A stretch of 64,000 bases of DNA from Narthecium ossifragum. Lineage: Eukaryota; Streptophyta; Magnoliopsida; Dioscoreales; Nartheciaceae. Positions 35,901-46,216 of this stretch are shown here, piece by piece (position 1 is the first letter of the stretch; every line of letters begins with the position of its first letter). Made by a program: the position numbers and the translations under genes. The stretch is from contig OY986963.1 in NCBI GenBank assembly GCA_963920575.1, positions 8,780,896-8,844,895 on the forward strand, in the 5' to 3' direction. The notes beneath the pieces are model-generated. The model was not told where the DNA came from. It saw nothing but the letters and a program-made list of their open reading frames with translations, and ran no database searches.

Positions 35901-38900
35901 TGTCAATATTTGCACTCAGCTACACCATAAAGGAATTATATGTCATATGAGAAGAAACACCAGAATCAAGAACCCATATGTGATCGAGTGTACTAGGAGT
36001 AGCATCCATGGCAGTGGAGTCGCCAAAGACAAAGGGAGCAGGACATGGCGATTGCTGAAGAACACGAGTGATCTGCTACTGAAGACTCTGGAGAAACTCT
36101 TGGGGAGTCACACCAGTGGTAGGATGAACAATATGCCTTGGGGCAACACTGAGAACACCCACGGAGCCAGATAGACGAGGTAGCGGACTAGCAGTAACAA
36201 CTGCAGAGGAGGATGAAGTCATAGCTCCCTGGACGGAGAAAACACATGTAGAAGAAGGCCAGGGACGGAGGACGGGCGAGGCAGACTTGGAAGACACCGT
36301 AAGGGGCATGAAGGATGTACAAGAGCATGCAGGGCCATGAGGGCGTGCGTGGCTGCGCGTGGGCGAGCTCAACAACGCATGTGCGCTTGCGGCTACACAC
36401 GTGCGTATAGAGCAGCGCCGATGGGATCGCTCAACAGCACGTGCGCTCTCAGATGGGCGCACGCGCGAGCATCCAAATAGGCGTAAACATGGGTACACGC
36501 GCACGTAGATGGGCATGCGCGGGGGCACGCAGATAGGCGCGCGCATGTGGCTCATATGGCTCATGTGCCGCATTTGCGTGACTTTCATTACGTCGAATAG
36601 CTGGTGGGCGTGCGGCAACTTAGCTACAAGACATCAACGAAGTGGATGTAGACCAACAACAAGTTACCGGAGATCGTCATCAGAAGTCACGAAGATAAAG
36701 CACGAAGGAGGACAACTCATTGAGGAGGGCAAGGGCAGCAAAGGAGAAGAAGAGGGGAGAGGATGGAAATGTGGTCAGAGAGAGAACTAGAGAGAGGAGG
36801 GGAGAGGATGGAAATGTGGTGAGAGAGAGAACTAGAGAGAGGAGGGAGATGGATGCTCGCCGCCAGGAAGATGGCCGGACGGCAGCCGGAGGAGAGGCGA
36901 CCTAATCTCATATCATGTTAGAAGCTTAGGTAAGGTTGTGGTAAACATTCTCTCATGTCTTCATTGAGAGGGAAAAACAATATATACAAGTATGTTAGTG
37001 GTATAATGTACGACATGAATAACAATCTAACTACTCCAACAGTACGTACAATAACAATGAGAATTACCAAGTGTAATACTCTGCGGATAGCACTGTGACA
37101 CTAGCCATGTCATTGTTCTGCCCAGTGACGGATCCCCCGGACTCTTGCATTTTAGTCCACGTGTACCATTAGATCCATTACCACATTAGTAATTATAAAC
37201 TTCAATAGCCCCATTTTTTGTTCACTGCCCCACTTCCTGCTCTCTCTCTCTCTCTCTCACACATCAATGGGTCATCTGAATTCGAAATTAATTTATTGGC
37301 ACGTTTACTTTCTAAATTTCAATTAATATATGGACTCCATCTACCACTCTAATATCTAGCCATCTATATATAGATATATATAAAATGCTGTTACACAATT
37401 TAGCTTTGTCATCGTTCTCAAATTATTATGCTTTTGATAATTAAAAAAAAATGATTGAAAGCTTATCGGAAGTGAAAATTGATAGAAAGATTGTGTGTGT
37501 GTGATGAAACACCACTGGGGTAATTTTGTATGATAGATTACTGTGAGCTAGCCTCGATGTGTGAATTCACTATCTTTTAAATAAATAAAAAAATCTAATC
37601 TCGGACAATAATATTATCTAAGTGGTGCATATACATTTATCCATACATTTATATGTGAGTGTATATATACTCTCTTTCATCACTTTTCCTTGTGTGTATT
37701 GTGCCATGGTAAGTTGCCGCCCGAGACATAATTTCTGGCTTCGCCCCTTATTCCGCAGTTAATCACTGAATCTATAGTTAATCACTGCTCTGTAGCCTAT
37801 GGAAAGAGAACCTAGGGTGCTTTTTAATATAAAAATCTCAGCCTCCGATGAGGAAATAGAAGGAGAGAGATGAAGAGTAGGGAGAACAAAAGTATCGTTC
37901 AAAGAGGGAGAGAACTCACTCTGGTTTCCATACACGGCGAGAGGCTTGTAGTTGAAGCTGAAGACTTGTGTTAGGCTCTCCAGGTTGGGGTGTTGCACCA
38001 CCAAGTTCCATTCAGTGTAATTCTTGTATATGTTGAAGTTGGTGATTGTCACCTTAACCCTCCAATACTCCTTGTAGTTCAATTTCACATGCCAATGTAC
38101 TCGAATGGGGCACATATGTTGGGTGCATGTAACGATTTGCGGAGGAGGTAGGTCAAGTCTATTATTCGGCAATCGCAACACAGGAGGTTCTTCACCATCC
38201 CTGCATTTGTTCAAACCAGGTGACACTCAGAGAACAGAACTAATAGATAGCTATCTATTGTCGGACAAGAAAAATGGCTTTGAGGTAGCTAGCTTACTTG
38301 ACACATTGTTGTGGTGATGATGGCCCATCTTGGCAGCCACAAGTGCAGCGAGGGCATGAGACCACGGTGTCGTTATAAAAGCTAGACAAAGAGACACAGC
38401 AGCTGGGTGCAACTGATTCCCTGAACTGGGAATATGAGCAAATTACTTGCCATGTCACTGCACAAGAATGCAGAGGAGACAAGAGAAGACTGGTTACGGA
38501 AAATATGTAACTTTTTCAACAGGCAATGGATGGAGAAAATATATCAAAGAAAAGAGATATATTGCACTCGATTATTAAACTTGCACAGTTGCCAAATTCA
38601 TTCTCGGATTCTTTTAATGGCCGGGATTTTTGAATTCAACAATGTTCGACTCAAACAAGTTGTGACGTGAAATTAAAGCACGCAAAGGGCCACATAGAAT
38701 GCCATTAAAATCACAAAATAAAAGGTCTGGAACTCCTGGACAAACAAAAAATTTCATGCTGAAAATCGTCGATTACTTCAAATCTATTTCCATAGTGCAT
38801 ACAAACAATTGGGGCTCAGTAAAGGGTTAGCCATTGATGATTGATGATAAAATAGCACAAGAAGAACAAAAGCAAAAGAAATATCGAGACAACTTACTTA

Positions 38901-39726
38901 GAGCCTGCGTCTTTCGTCTGCCTCCATCATCTAAGAACTTACTTGGAGCAACTTTGGTTGCATTGCTACATGTATATCCAGGCAGACCAATGTCAAAATT
39001 ATGAGGCAAGTCGTCTGAGCTAGCAGCAAAATTAGTGGCACTAATATTAGTGGCACTCTCCACATCCATTTGAAAAGAGGATACTGATTTGGTGCTGTCC
39101 TGAACCATAGAGGAGAGCACCCCTCCCCTGCAACAATTGCTTACTTGCGCGTTATAAGCAGCACCTGGAAGCATGTCTACAATAACAGGTCTCTTTAGGC
39201 AGCAGTGTGGGAGAGGGTTGTGTCCCTTGAAACTCATGCAGTTCCCTTGCTCTGTAGCCTCTGCGCCGGCAATGCGCCATATCGCATTCTTTTTCCCCGG
39301 CCATGTCCAGCCCAACCTCCATCCAGGACTCTCGACGTGCCGGTAAAGCTGGTAATTATAGATCGACACCAATACCTGGAAATTAACAGTGGCTATGATT
39401 ACTAATCTGTCGAATTAAAATTTGCTAGATTAGAGTATCAGAGAACATAAATAATTAAATAACCGTATAAGTGCTGTCAGTATTGATTTGCTTGAAATCC
39501 CATTTCACCGTAATGTTCCCGAAAGGGTCCATTGGATCATACGCCTCTGCACATCCATATAAACCCCAAAACATAGCAATGAGAATTAAATCGAGTGGGC
39601 AAACCGAAAAAGAAAAAAGAAAAAGAAATGGCATCAAGACTACTACTAACCTATTAAACCAAACCGGATTGAAACGAGGACTAAGACCAGCGAGAGAGGC
39701 CATTGCCCTGTAGATTTCGTCTCCAT
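29928..39726 (-). CDS. COBL: COBRA-like GPI-anchored protein, six exons
   Basis: COBRA proteins sit on the outer plasma membrane or wall and steer cellulose deposition. Exons: 39726-39651, 39546-39464, 39375-38898, 38457-38298, 38200-37920 and 30226-29928 (TAG). They make 458 residues, the usual family length. A signal peptide ([20 protein letters not shown]) is followed by [17 protein letters not shown]. The carbohydrate-binding-like region contains [14 protein letters not shown] and [15 protein letters not shown]. The cysteine-rich centre reads [18 protein letters not shown] and CTCGCQ. The conserved C-terminal half contains [33 protein letters not shown] and [20 protein letters not shown]. 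The protein ends in a hydrophobic stretch ([13 protein letters not shown]) typical of a GPI-anchor signal. All splice phases agree. Intron 5 is 7.7 kb because a copia element with nested insertions lies in it. It is probably expressed if that intron is spliced; this was not testable here. Confidence 0.94.
30621..30708 (-). repeat. Short copia LTR, 3' side
   Basis: TGTTAGAAGC, TTCTCTCATGTCTTCATT and TATACAAGTATGTTAGTG appear here and again in the same order at the other end of the element. The repeat is only about 90 bases, which is unusually short. The exact ends and target duplication could not be fixed. Confidence 0.7.
33296..34573. mobile_element. Mutator-like element with long inverted ends and 9-bp duplication
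   Basis: The identical 9-base word TATGTAAAT flanks both sides (33287-33295 and 34574-34582). The ends are inverted repeats of about 80 bases: the left contains ATGCACTTTGGTACCACCAG and GGTTTGGGATTTGCAATT; the right contains their complements, itself split by the 390-bp insertion at 34156. A 9-bp duplication with long inverted ends is the Mutator signature. The interior (33480-33980) is GC- and pyrimidine-rich, unlike its AT-rich neighbours, and could be captured genic sequence. No transposase is visible. Confidence 0.88.
34156..34545. mobile_element. 390-bp foldback element with TGTCACACCCCG ends
   Basis: The left end TGTCACACCCCGACCCAGAA and the right end, its complement finishing GGGTCGGGGTGTGACA, form inverted repeats of about 45 bases. 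A 5-bp direct repeat GTGCA flanks it (34151-34155 and 34546-34550). The left 130 bases match, in reverse complement, the 3' terminus of the element at 42724-45221; the right 50 bases match it directly. It therefore looks like an inverted duplication of one LTR terminus that inserted with an LTR-type 5-bp duplication. It lies in the right inverted repeat of the MULE. Confidence 0.85.
36914..37001 (-). repeat. Short copia LTR, 5' side
   Basis: This is the partner of the repeat at 30621, sharing TGTTAGAAGC, TTCTCTCATGTCTTCATT and ATACAAGTATGTTAGTG with scattered differences. Between it and the protease motif (36000-36910) the sequence is GC-rich and low-complexity; a normal gag could not be recognised there. 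Confidence 0.7.
37003..37919. other. Remainder of COBL intron 5
   Basis: AT-rich intron sequence with a short CT run at about 37240-37258 and TATATA words near 37370. No gene or element was recognised. The counterpart at 30227-30620 on the other side of the copia insertion is also plain. Confidence 0.5.
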
Positions 39727-40379
39727 GTTGCCTCGTGGATAAAAGACTAGCTACTAGGGCTTTTGCTTCTATTCTATTGGGTCGAAGAGATGGGCTGGAG
39801 ATGGGGGGGTCGAGGGGTCTTGCCAGGAATAGGGATGGATGCATCTGCATGCATTGAATTAGAAACGGCATTAAAGGGTGCTAATACAGTGGGGAACCTT
39901 CTTATTTCGTCTTCCTAAAAATAGCATCCTCGGCATGCAATGCATTGCATGCTAGCAACTACCAATATAACCATTCCACGTGTTATCTATCCTACCTTGA
40001 TATCTTTCTTCTCTGCTTTTGGGTAGCTTGGGTCGTTTGGCATCCCCTGTTCATTTCCGAAGGAGGAATGGTGCGAGGTTGCCGAGGATGTGATTTTAGG
40101 CGTGCAGCTTTGCTTTAAATGTCAACCAAAGAAATGCTTGTGAGCTGTGAGATGGGTGTTCGATGATTGCATCTTGTCTTGTCTTTGAGGAACTTTCTAG
40201 GCGTTTTCAGAGCATGGATTGGTGCAGTTGGGCTCTCTCTCATCTCAGCGTCCATGCTTCCCTTTTCCTCGTCTGCGTTACGTTTTTGACAGGTGGAGCG
40301 AATTCATTGTTTCTAAATCGGCTGGGTTTGATTGAGTTAAAGCCAGCTGTCTTTTTCTAAATAAATCAAACCTTTGCTC

Positions 40380-40679
40380 TGCCTGTCCAGATGCCGACCT
40401 GCCGGCCCGGCCTGGCTTTTGTGGGTCGGAACGGCCTAAGAAGGCAGGCCCCGCCCCTATACGAAAAGCACTACATCCACATGAGTTAGAACGGAGGCCG
40501 GGCCGCCAGATGTCCAATCCAATCTAATGCCAATTTTGGGCCAAGCCTAGGAGGCGAGTTGAATAAAAGTGGCCTGACCCAATCTAAAACCTGCTCGCGC
40601 CAAGCTCATTCGGACAAAATTCTACCTGAGACATGCCGAGGTCGAGTCCAGGCAGGCACAAGGCCCATTTGGACAGGCA
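40380..40679. mobile_element. Possible 300-bp TIR element
   Basis: The left end reads TGCCTGTCCAGATG and the reverse complement of the right end reads TGCCTGTCCAAATG, a 14-base inverted pair with one mismatch. The interior is GC-rich. No clear target duplication was found, so this is a weak call. It lies upstream of COBL. Confidence 0.4.
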
Positions 40680-41626
40680 TCAGTCTGCCATCGTTAGTTG
40701 ATCTCATGGCTTGAATCGAAAGGAAACCATTGATCATCTCGGCAATCGCGCGCCTGGCAATAAACTACCTCGTATATTTATATAAGACCATTCATATATG
40801 TATCCAATCTACGTGCTTTTGTGATTAGGATGAGACCAGTTTTTCATTTCAATGATAGGAATCGGCTTCCACGCCTGGTAGTGCTGTCTCCAGAGTCCAG
40901 ATTATATGAGGCTGCAAAGTGCTCTCCAGCCAGCTTGTTGTCACAAAAGCTAGACATGAGCATGTGGCTCTCTGTTGCCTCTCACGTTACCAAAAGACTT
41001 GGCATATACTCATCAAATTCCACCCTTCGTCTGATAAAAAACCCCACTGGCTATCACATCCAATAGTCTCTGATGTGGTTGCCAACGTCTTGATGTGAGA
41101 TTATATATATTCAACCAATGGACCACCCACATTCTAAATAATTCCTATTGCCGTTCAACCCATCCATTCCGTGAATCACACCTCATTTCCCAATCATTGA
41201 TGCTTATAAAAACCCAACCATTAATCTCGGCGTTAGGCCTATTGATTACTGATTTTGTATCCATTCCTTCCACCTAGCTATATATAAACAAGAAACAAGC
41301 GAGTAATAAATAAAAGATGCAAACATTTAGGTGGAGCTGCTGCTGGGAGACGACTATGTGCTAAGTTGATGCCCCACGTTATTCCGACAACTAAGCTTGT
41401 ACGTCTAACCTGTCTCTCACTCCTCTTTTATACTTTTTTTCCCGTCTTTCTCTGATCACTGGAAGTCGAAGTCATAAAAGCCGTTGGCTTCCAGGAATTA
41501 CTTCGGCTCGTCTGGTTCTTTTATCGATGCATGCTGCTGGTAAATGGATCCAAATGTTTCGAGTAGTCGTTCGACTACGTTATGACGCTAATAAATGAGT
41601 CTCGCCAGAATTTATGTTGGCGAGAC

Positions 41627-41754
41627 GGATCAGTCGCTGGCTGTTACGGCGAGCGAAAGCGATGTGGCGATAGCGTACAGTGTTACAGCCGGATCAGTCG
41701 ATGGCTGTTGCGGCGAGCGAAAGCCACGTGGTGATAGCGTACACAGTCACAGCC
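41627..41754. repeat. Two 64-bp tandem copies
   Basis: GGATCAGTCG, GGCGAGCGAAAGC and GATAGCGTACA occur at 41627-41690 and again at 41691-41754 with a few substitutions. The source is unknown. Confidence 0.9.
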
Positions 41755-41801
41755 AACAGGATTATAAATACACACCGAAAACTTTTCATTTGATGTCTGA
41801 T

Positions 41802-41932
41802 GGGTGATTTTAAATGCATTACATAAATGTATAAGTGCATCATATTTTTTTAATCTCAACTCATTAATGTCTAAGTACACTTTAGAAAATGTGGTGTACT
41901 TATACATTTGTGTAGTGCATTTAAAATCACCC
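41802..41932. mobile_element. 131-bp Mutator-type MITE
   Basis: The inverted ends are about 36 bases: the left starts GGGTGATTTTAAATGCA and the right finishes TGCATTTAAAATCACCC. The perfect 9-bp direct repeat ATGTCTGAT flanks it (41793-41801 and 41933-41941). The clean duplication suggests a fairly recent insertion. Confidence 0.93.
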
Positions 41933-42253
41933 ATGTCTGATATATCACTTAAGAGTATTGGACTAAACTACCCCCATCATCTTCTACCTCTAAACATCCA
42001 TCATCATCTTCTATCCCTAAACCATAAAACCCTTCTTCAACATATATACATATGACGACGATCAAAATACGGTTGGTCCCTCTCAATCTAACGACGAAGA
42101 CAAAGATGGCGTTGGTGAAGAAAGCGAAAAAGGTGATGTTTGTTCTAACCAGATCAAACATACACAGGAAACTGTATAAATATGTTTGGTTGAAAGAAAC
42201 TGAACATAGCATGTATGTTCGGCTGCTTCTATATTCGGTTGAAACAACCGAAC

Positions 42254-45200
42254 TGATATGCAAGGCTTCTCGTAGGCTCTCATACCGGGTCTTGGCTCCT
42301 TTTTAGCCAAATCTATGGCTAGGATGAGAGATACATTTAGGATTTTAGGAGAAGTACCCTACGTATTCGACGAGAAAGGGACCTAACCGTGGAGGAGAGA
42401 GACTGATCGAGAAGTGAGGATGCCGTGTGCTCCTCAAGTCTCGAGGGAGAAATTGGCGGCGGAGGTGGACGGTGATGGCTTGCGGCGGTTGAGAGAGGAG
42501 GCCGGCGGTAGAGGAAAGGAGGTGGAAGTGGGGTGGTATTTAGGTGGAAGCTATATTACCTCTACTCCTAAGATATACTACTAACTACTCTACTCTTTAC
42601 TTGATTAAATTCATCATACCTAGTTACAAGCTATGAAGGTCCTTTTATAAGCCTCAACTCTATTCTAATCCTCAATGAGTAAGTAATAGGATTCTCCTAC
42701 TATGACTCAAACTATACTCAAACTGTGAGGACCCATTCCTCCAACCCGGTCCGACCGCGTTAAGTTGAGGGCCTGGCCTGTTTGGCCTTTTTCCGCGATC
42801 AAGTTAATCGCGAAGACCCCAAGGGCAATTTGATAAATTGCGCCTTGGCGGTTGGTTCCACACTCGCGATGTACACACAGAGCCCTTTTATTTGTTATTT
42901 GTGCTTATTAGAACATTAGCCGAACTTGGGATCGAAAGATTTGAGTTCGGGCGCGCGGAAGCTATCTCTGGGACCGCTGTCAGCCACAACCGACCGAATG
43001 CTCCTAGATTCGAGGTCAGCACCGCCTCTGACGTGTCCGAATAAGGACGCGAACTAACCTAGTCCGGTCGATCGCTCTGGGAGCGACCGATCGGAATCTG
43101 GCCTATAAGTAGCCTGCTAGCAGCTCTGTTTTTCCTCTTTTCTTCTTCTTCCTCCTTCTTCTCTCCGCTGAGGCTACGGTTTCGTGTGTTCCAACAGCTT
43201 GGAGAGGTCCGCATCAAGGGGAGGAGCATATCCATACCTCTCTTGCATGGATTAATCGAGGATTAATCATGGATTAGCATAGAAAGATATGATTCTAAAC
43301 TAGGGCTTGATTAGGTGTTCTTGGTTGTTTTATTGCTTAAATTACTGATCAATCTATGCTAGATGCTTATCCTAGATATGATTCATATTTGTTTGAAGCT
43401 GGATTGGATTTTAGTTGGATTTAAACCGGATTTAAGTGGGTTTTTCTTTGATTTATTTCCCAGATTTCTGTTCTAGCAGAAATAGTTATGTTCTAGCTTG
43501 TTTTTTGGCTTTTAATGCATGATCTCAGTTGGTCTTAGACATAGAAGTTGTAGACGTCTGAGTTGGCTTTCGATTCCAACTGGTTTCATGATTTTCATAT
43601 TTATCTATGATTTATTGTGAATTAAATGGTTTGGATATGCTGGAACTGGGCAGTCATCTTAATTGGTGAATTTAAGTAGTTTTTCATTATCTAATGGATC
43701 TTATTTTTGGAGGACATGATCTTAGTGATCTTTAAGACGGATCTGCAAAGTTTGGTTTCAACCTGAGGTATTTTCGAAGAGATATTGATTTGTTTATCAA
43801 TCTGCGATTTAACCAAATTCATGGGTTTTCATCGATTTACTTTAATCCGATTGATCCAAGTTTTTGATATGTGATTCAGGGTATGTCGTGAAGTGGGCAT
43901 ATCAAGTTTCATGTCAATTGGATGATTCGATTGAAAGTTAGGATTTTCTGAAGTTAGTAGTACCGTTGGTTTGATTTCGATAATTCGAGCTTTCAATATT
44001 TATATATATATATGTGTGTGTGTGTGTCTTGGCCCTGCATGAGCCCAACCCTGTGTGAGGCTTATGGTTGAACCAAGGGACTGACTTCCTTGGGATGTGT
44101 AGAATAGCAGGCTGAGAGGTGCCCGAGTCTTTAAATATTATTATAAATGTTGTTATAGCTGCTTAATTGTTTAGCCGGGTTGTATCCCCTGTGTAGATTA
44201 ATGATGGTTGTTAATCTAGTTTGGTTGCTTAGTCTCGTTGAGACTTGTAGGCATGCGCGCCTATTTATCCGTTTTTCTTAGACCTTTGCTTTGTTCACCC
44301 CTTGGCGAGCTATGCGTTGCGTCTAGCCTTATATATTATGGCCTGACATCATGTTGCATGCTCATACTTCTATATGTGTGCTTGAACATCGCATCCATTT
44401 TGATTGCATTAGTGGCATAGAGGTTAGGACGTGGGTAATGGGTTGATCGTCGATCCGAGGTTCTCGGGTAGCTCGGTTCTAGCCGTAGAACCGAGGTTGG
44501 GTAGCAGGTCTAGGATGGAAATTGTTATAATAATATGATACTTTGAGGTTATTGCCTAGTCGACTGCAAATTACTCTGATCAAGGTTTAGAGGTCGTTCT
44601 GGGTTTTAGGCTCCATCTGAGTTCGTTGATAAGGGAAATTACATAGTGCATCGGGTTCTACCCCTGTTGTTTCAGCGCTGAGGCGCTTGGTTGAGAGGGA
44701 CGACTGTTGACAGTACCAGAGGTCATCAGGGTGCATGCCCTGGGGTAGACGGTGTGTGTAATGTGGAATTCCTCTAGAGATGAGTTGGAACCTGGGACTT
44801 TACTGTTCCCTTCCATTGTGAGTGTCATAGAGTAGAACCCTACCGAGCTTTGTTGTTCACTCCTACCCGAACTGCGTTTTACAGGTGTAGACGTCAACTC
44901 TTCTTCCGTAGCTCCCAGCTGGGCATGCTCTTGGTGGCGCATCGACTCTTTGGAGGTGTTTGAGGACTTTGGTTCATATTTATCTTGTTGGATTATTTAA
45001 ATGTATAATTTCCTTCTACAAGGATTTGAGGTTTTATTATATATGTCTTGAAGATCAATTTTGTATCAGAATCTTTAATTATATTAGAAATTTTACTTTG
45101 ATCCCAAATCAATTGTTAATTTAGCTATCTTTGTTTTATTATAAACGCGTCTTTGATGGATTGAATAAATTAGGACCCTCACGCCCCGGACCAGATGGGT

Positions 45201-45550
45201 TTTCTGGGTCGGGGTGTGACACAAACTCCCTCAATTAATGTGGCTATAATCCGTTAGGACTCTAATAACTTTCCTAACAAAATAACTAACTCATAATAAC
45301 TAGGACTCAAATAAATAGGAAACTCAATAGGATAACTAATTAGGAAACTATCTAAAATAGCAAACCAACTAGGAATAGGAATCCCTAGTAGTCGGCCCTT
45401 GCATGGGATCAAGTCCATGGTTGAGTCCTACCAGGAGGTGGGACTGATCCTGCATGCGACCCGTCTAGATCCACTTGGCGCGTGGGTCCCGTCCCATGGT
45501 TGGGCGTGGGTTCGGCTAGCCCAGGTTGAGCTTGGTTCTCAATCGTATCA
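42254..45550 (-). repeat. 3' LTR of the gypsy element, split
   Basis: LTR parts are 42254-42723 and 45222-45550; the 2.5-kb insert lies between them. Shared words with the other LTR include GTATTCGACGAG, GAGAGACTGATCGAGAAGTG and AGATATACTACTAACTACTC. Confidence 0.9.
42724..45221 (+). mobile_element. Insert in the 3' LTR, 2,498 bp, probable solo LTR
   Basis: It starts TGTGAGGACCC, ends GGGTCGGGGTGTGACA, and is flanked by perfect CAAAC duplications (42719-42723 and 45222-45226). TG...CA ends plus a 5-bp duplication and no coding capacity fit a solo LTR of a large gypsy-type element. The interior carries a (TA)n(TG)n run at about 43996-44026 and the phrase GGTTGATCGTCGATCC shared with related copies. 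Confidence 0.8.
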
Positions 45551-45561
45551 TCCCCTCCTCC
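45551..45561 (-). other. Polypurine tract of the gypsy element
   Basis: On the minus strand GGAGGAGGGGA abuts the TGATAC start of the 3' LTR, the expected place for plus-strand priming. Confidence 0.8.
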
Positions 45562-46204
45562 TTCAAAAAATGCCTTGTCCTCAAGGCCGAAGTCGGGATA
45601 ACGATCCAAGAAGTCAGTGAACACCTCCCACGTTGCTTTGGTTGGACTATGACCCTTTCGATGTACTAGAACTTCTTCTGGTTGACGGGGAGGGTGCCAA
45701 TGGTCGATGATGTGGTGGCGTTTGATGTGGAAGGGGTATAGGTTGTGGCGGTGGAAGAGTGGTTTGGCCGGGTAAGGCAGGGGTTGGTTGGATCGGCTGA
45801 GTAGTGGGTTGGGTAGGAGGAGTAGGTCCTGATCCAACTAAGACAGTTTGGGATGGGATTGGACTCTTCAGTAATAAGGAGATCTGCTACGGGGGGAGTT
45901 CTAGGGGAAATAGGATTTGTAGTTGGAGGCTGGTTAGGGTTAAGGTTATCACTTTGCTCTCCTACAGTTTCTTGATTCTGTCTCTACATCTGTAATGCCA
46001 TGAAAGTGACGTGTTCAGAGATTCCTCGGATAAGGGCCTGGGTCTCTTGCTATGAGGTCTGTAAGGCCAGCAATGTCCCTTTGATGCCATCAATCTCTTC
46101 TTGGGTTACGAGGCTATCCCGCTCATTAAAAGCGCTCACATGGGAAGCTCTTACCATCGGAACAACTTTTGGAAGGTTTTGGGCAGCACAGTTAGCCGAA
46201 CGGA

Positions 46205-46216
46205 GCTATGATACCA
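46205..46216 (-). other. Primer-binding site, methionine tRNA type
   Basis: TGGTATCATAGC lies four bases inside the 5' LTR edge on the minus strand. It differs by one base from the usual plant tRNA-Met complement TGGTATCAGAGC. Confidence 0.8.

Larger units (their letters stand above)
30621..37002 (-). mobile_element. Degenerate Ty1-copia retrotransposon in COBL intron 5
   Basis: Read on the minus strand, the order is: protease motif [11 protein letters not shown] (about 35960), integrase C-terminal [19 protein letters not shown] (about 35810-35860), [13 protein letters not shown] (about 32740), and reverse transcriptase with [10 protein letters not shown] and [15 protein letters not shown]. 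The polymerase YVDD box is changed to CVND near 31650. RNase H follows with YSDADWAGD and [10 protein letters not shown]. Many stops and a missing integrase core make it inactive. It lies in the same orientation as COBL. Short LTR-like direct repeats occur at both ends. A 2.9-kb block (32850-35795) is inserted in the integrase region. Confidence 0.9.

Noticed and set aside
42052..42306. 84-codon plus-strand frame with a lysine-rich start
   Set aside because: It runs across the gypsy insertion edge at 42254, has no recognised family, and looks accidental.
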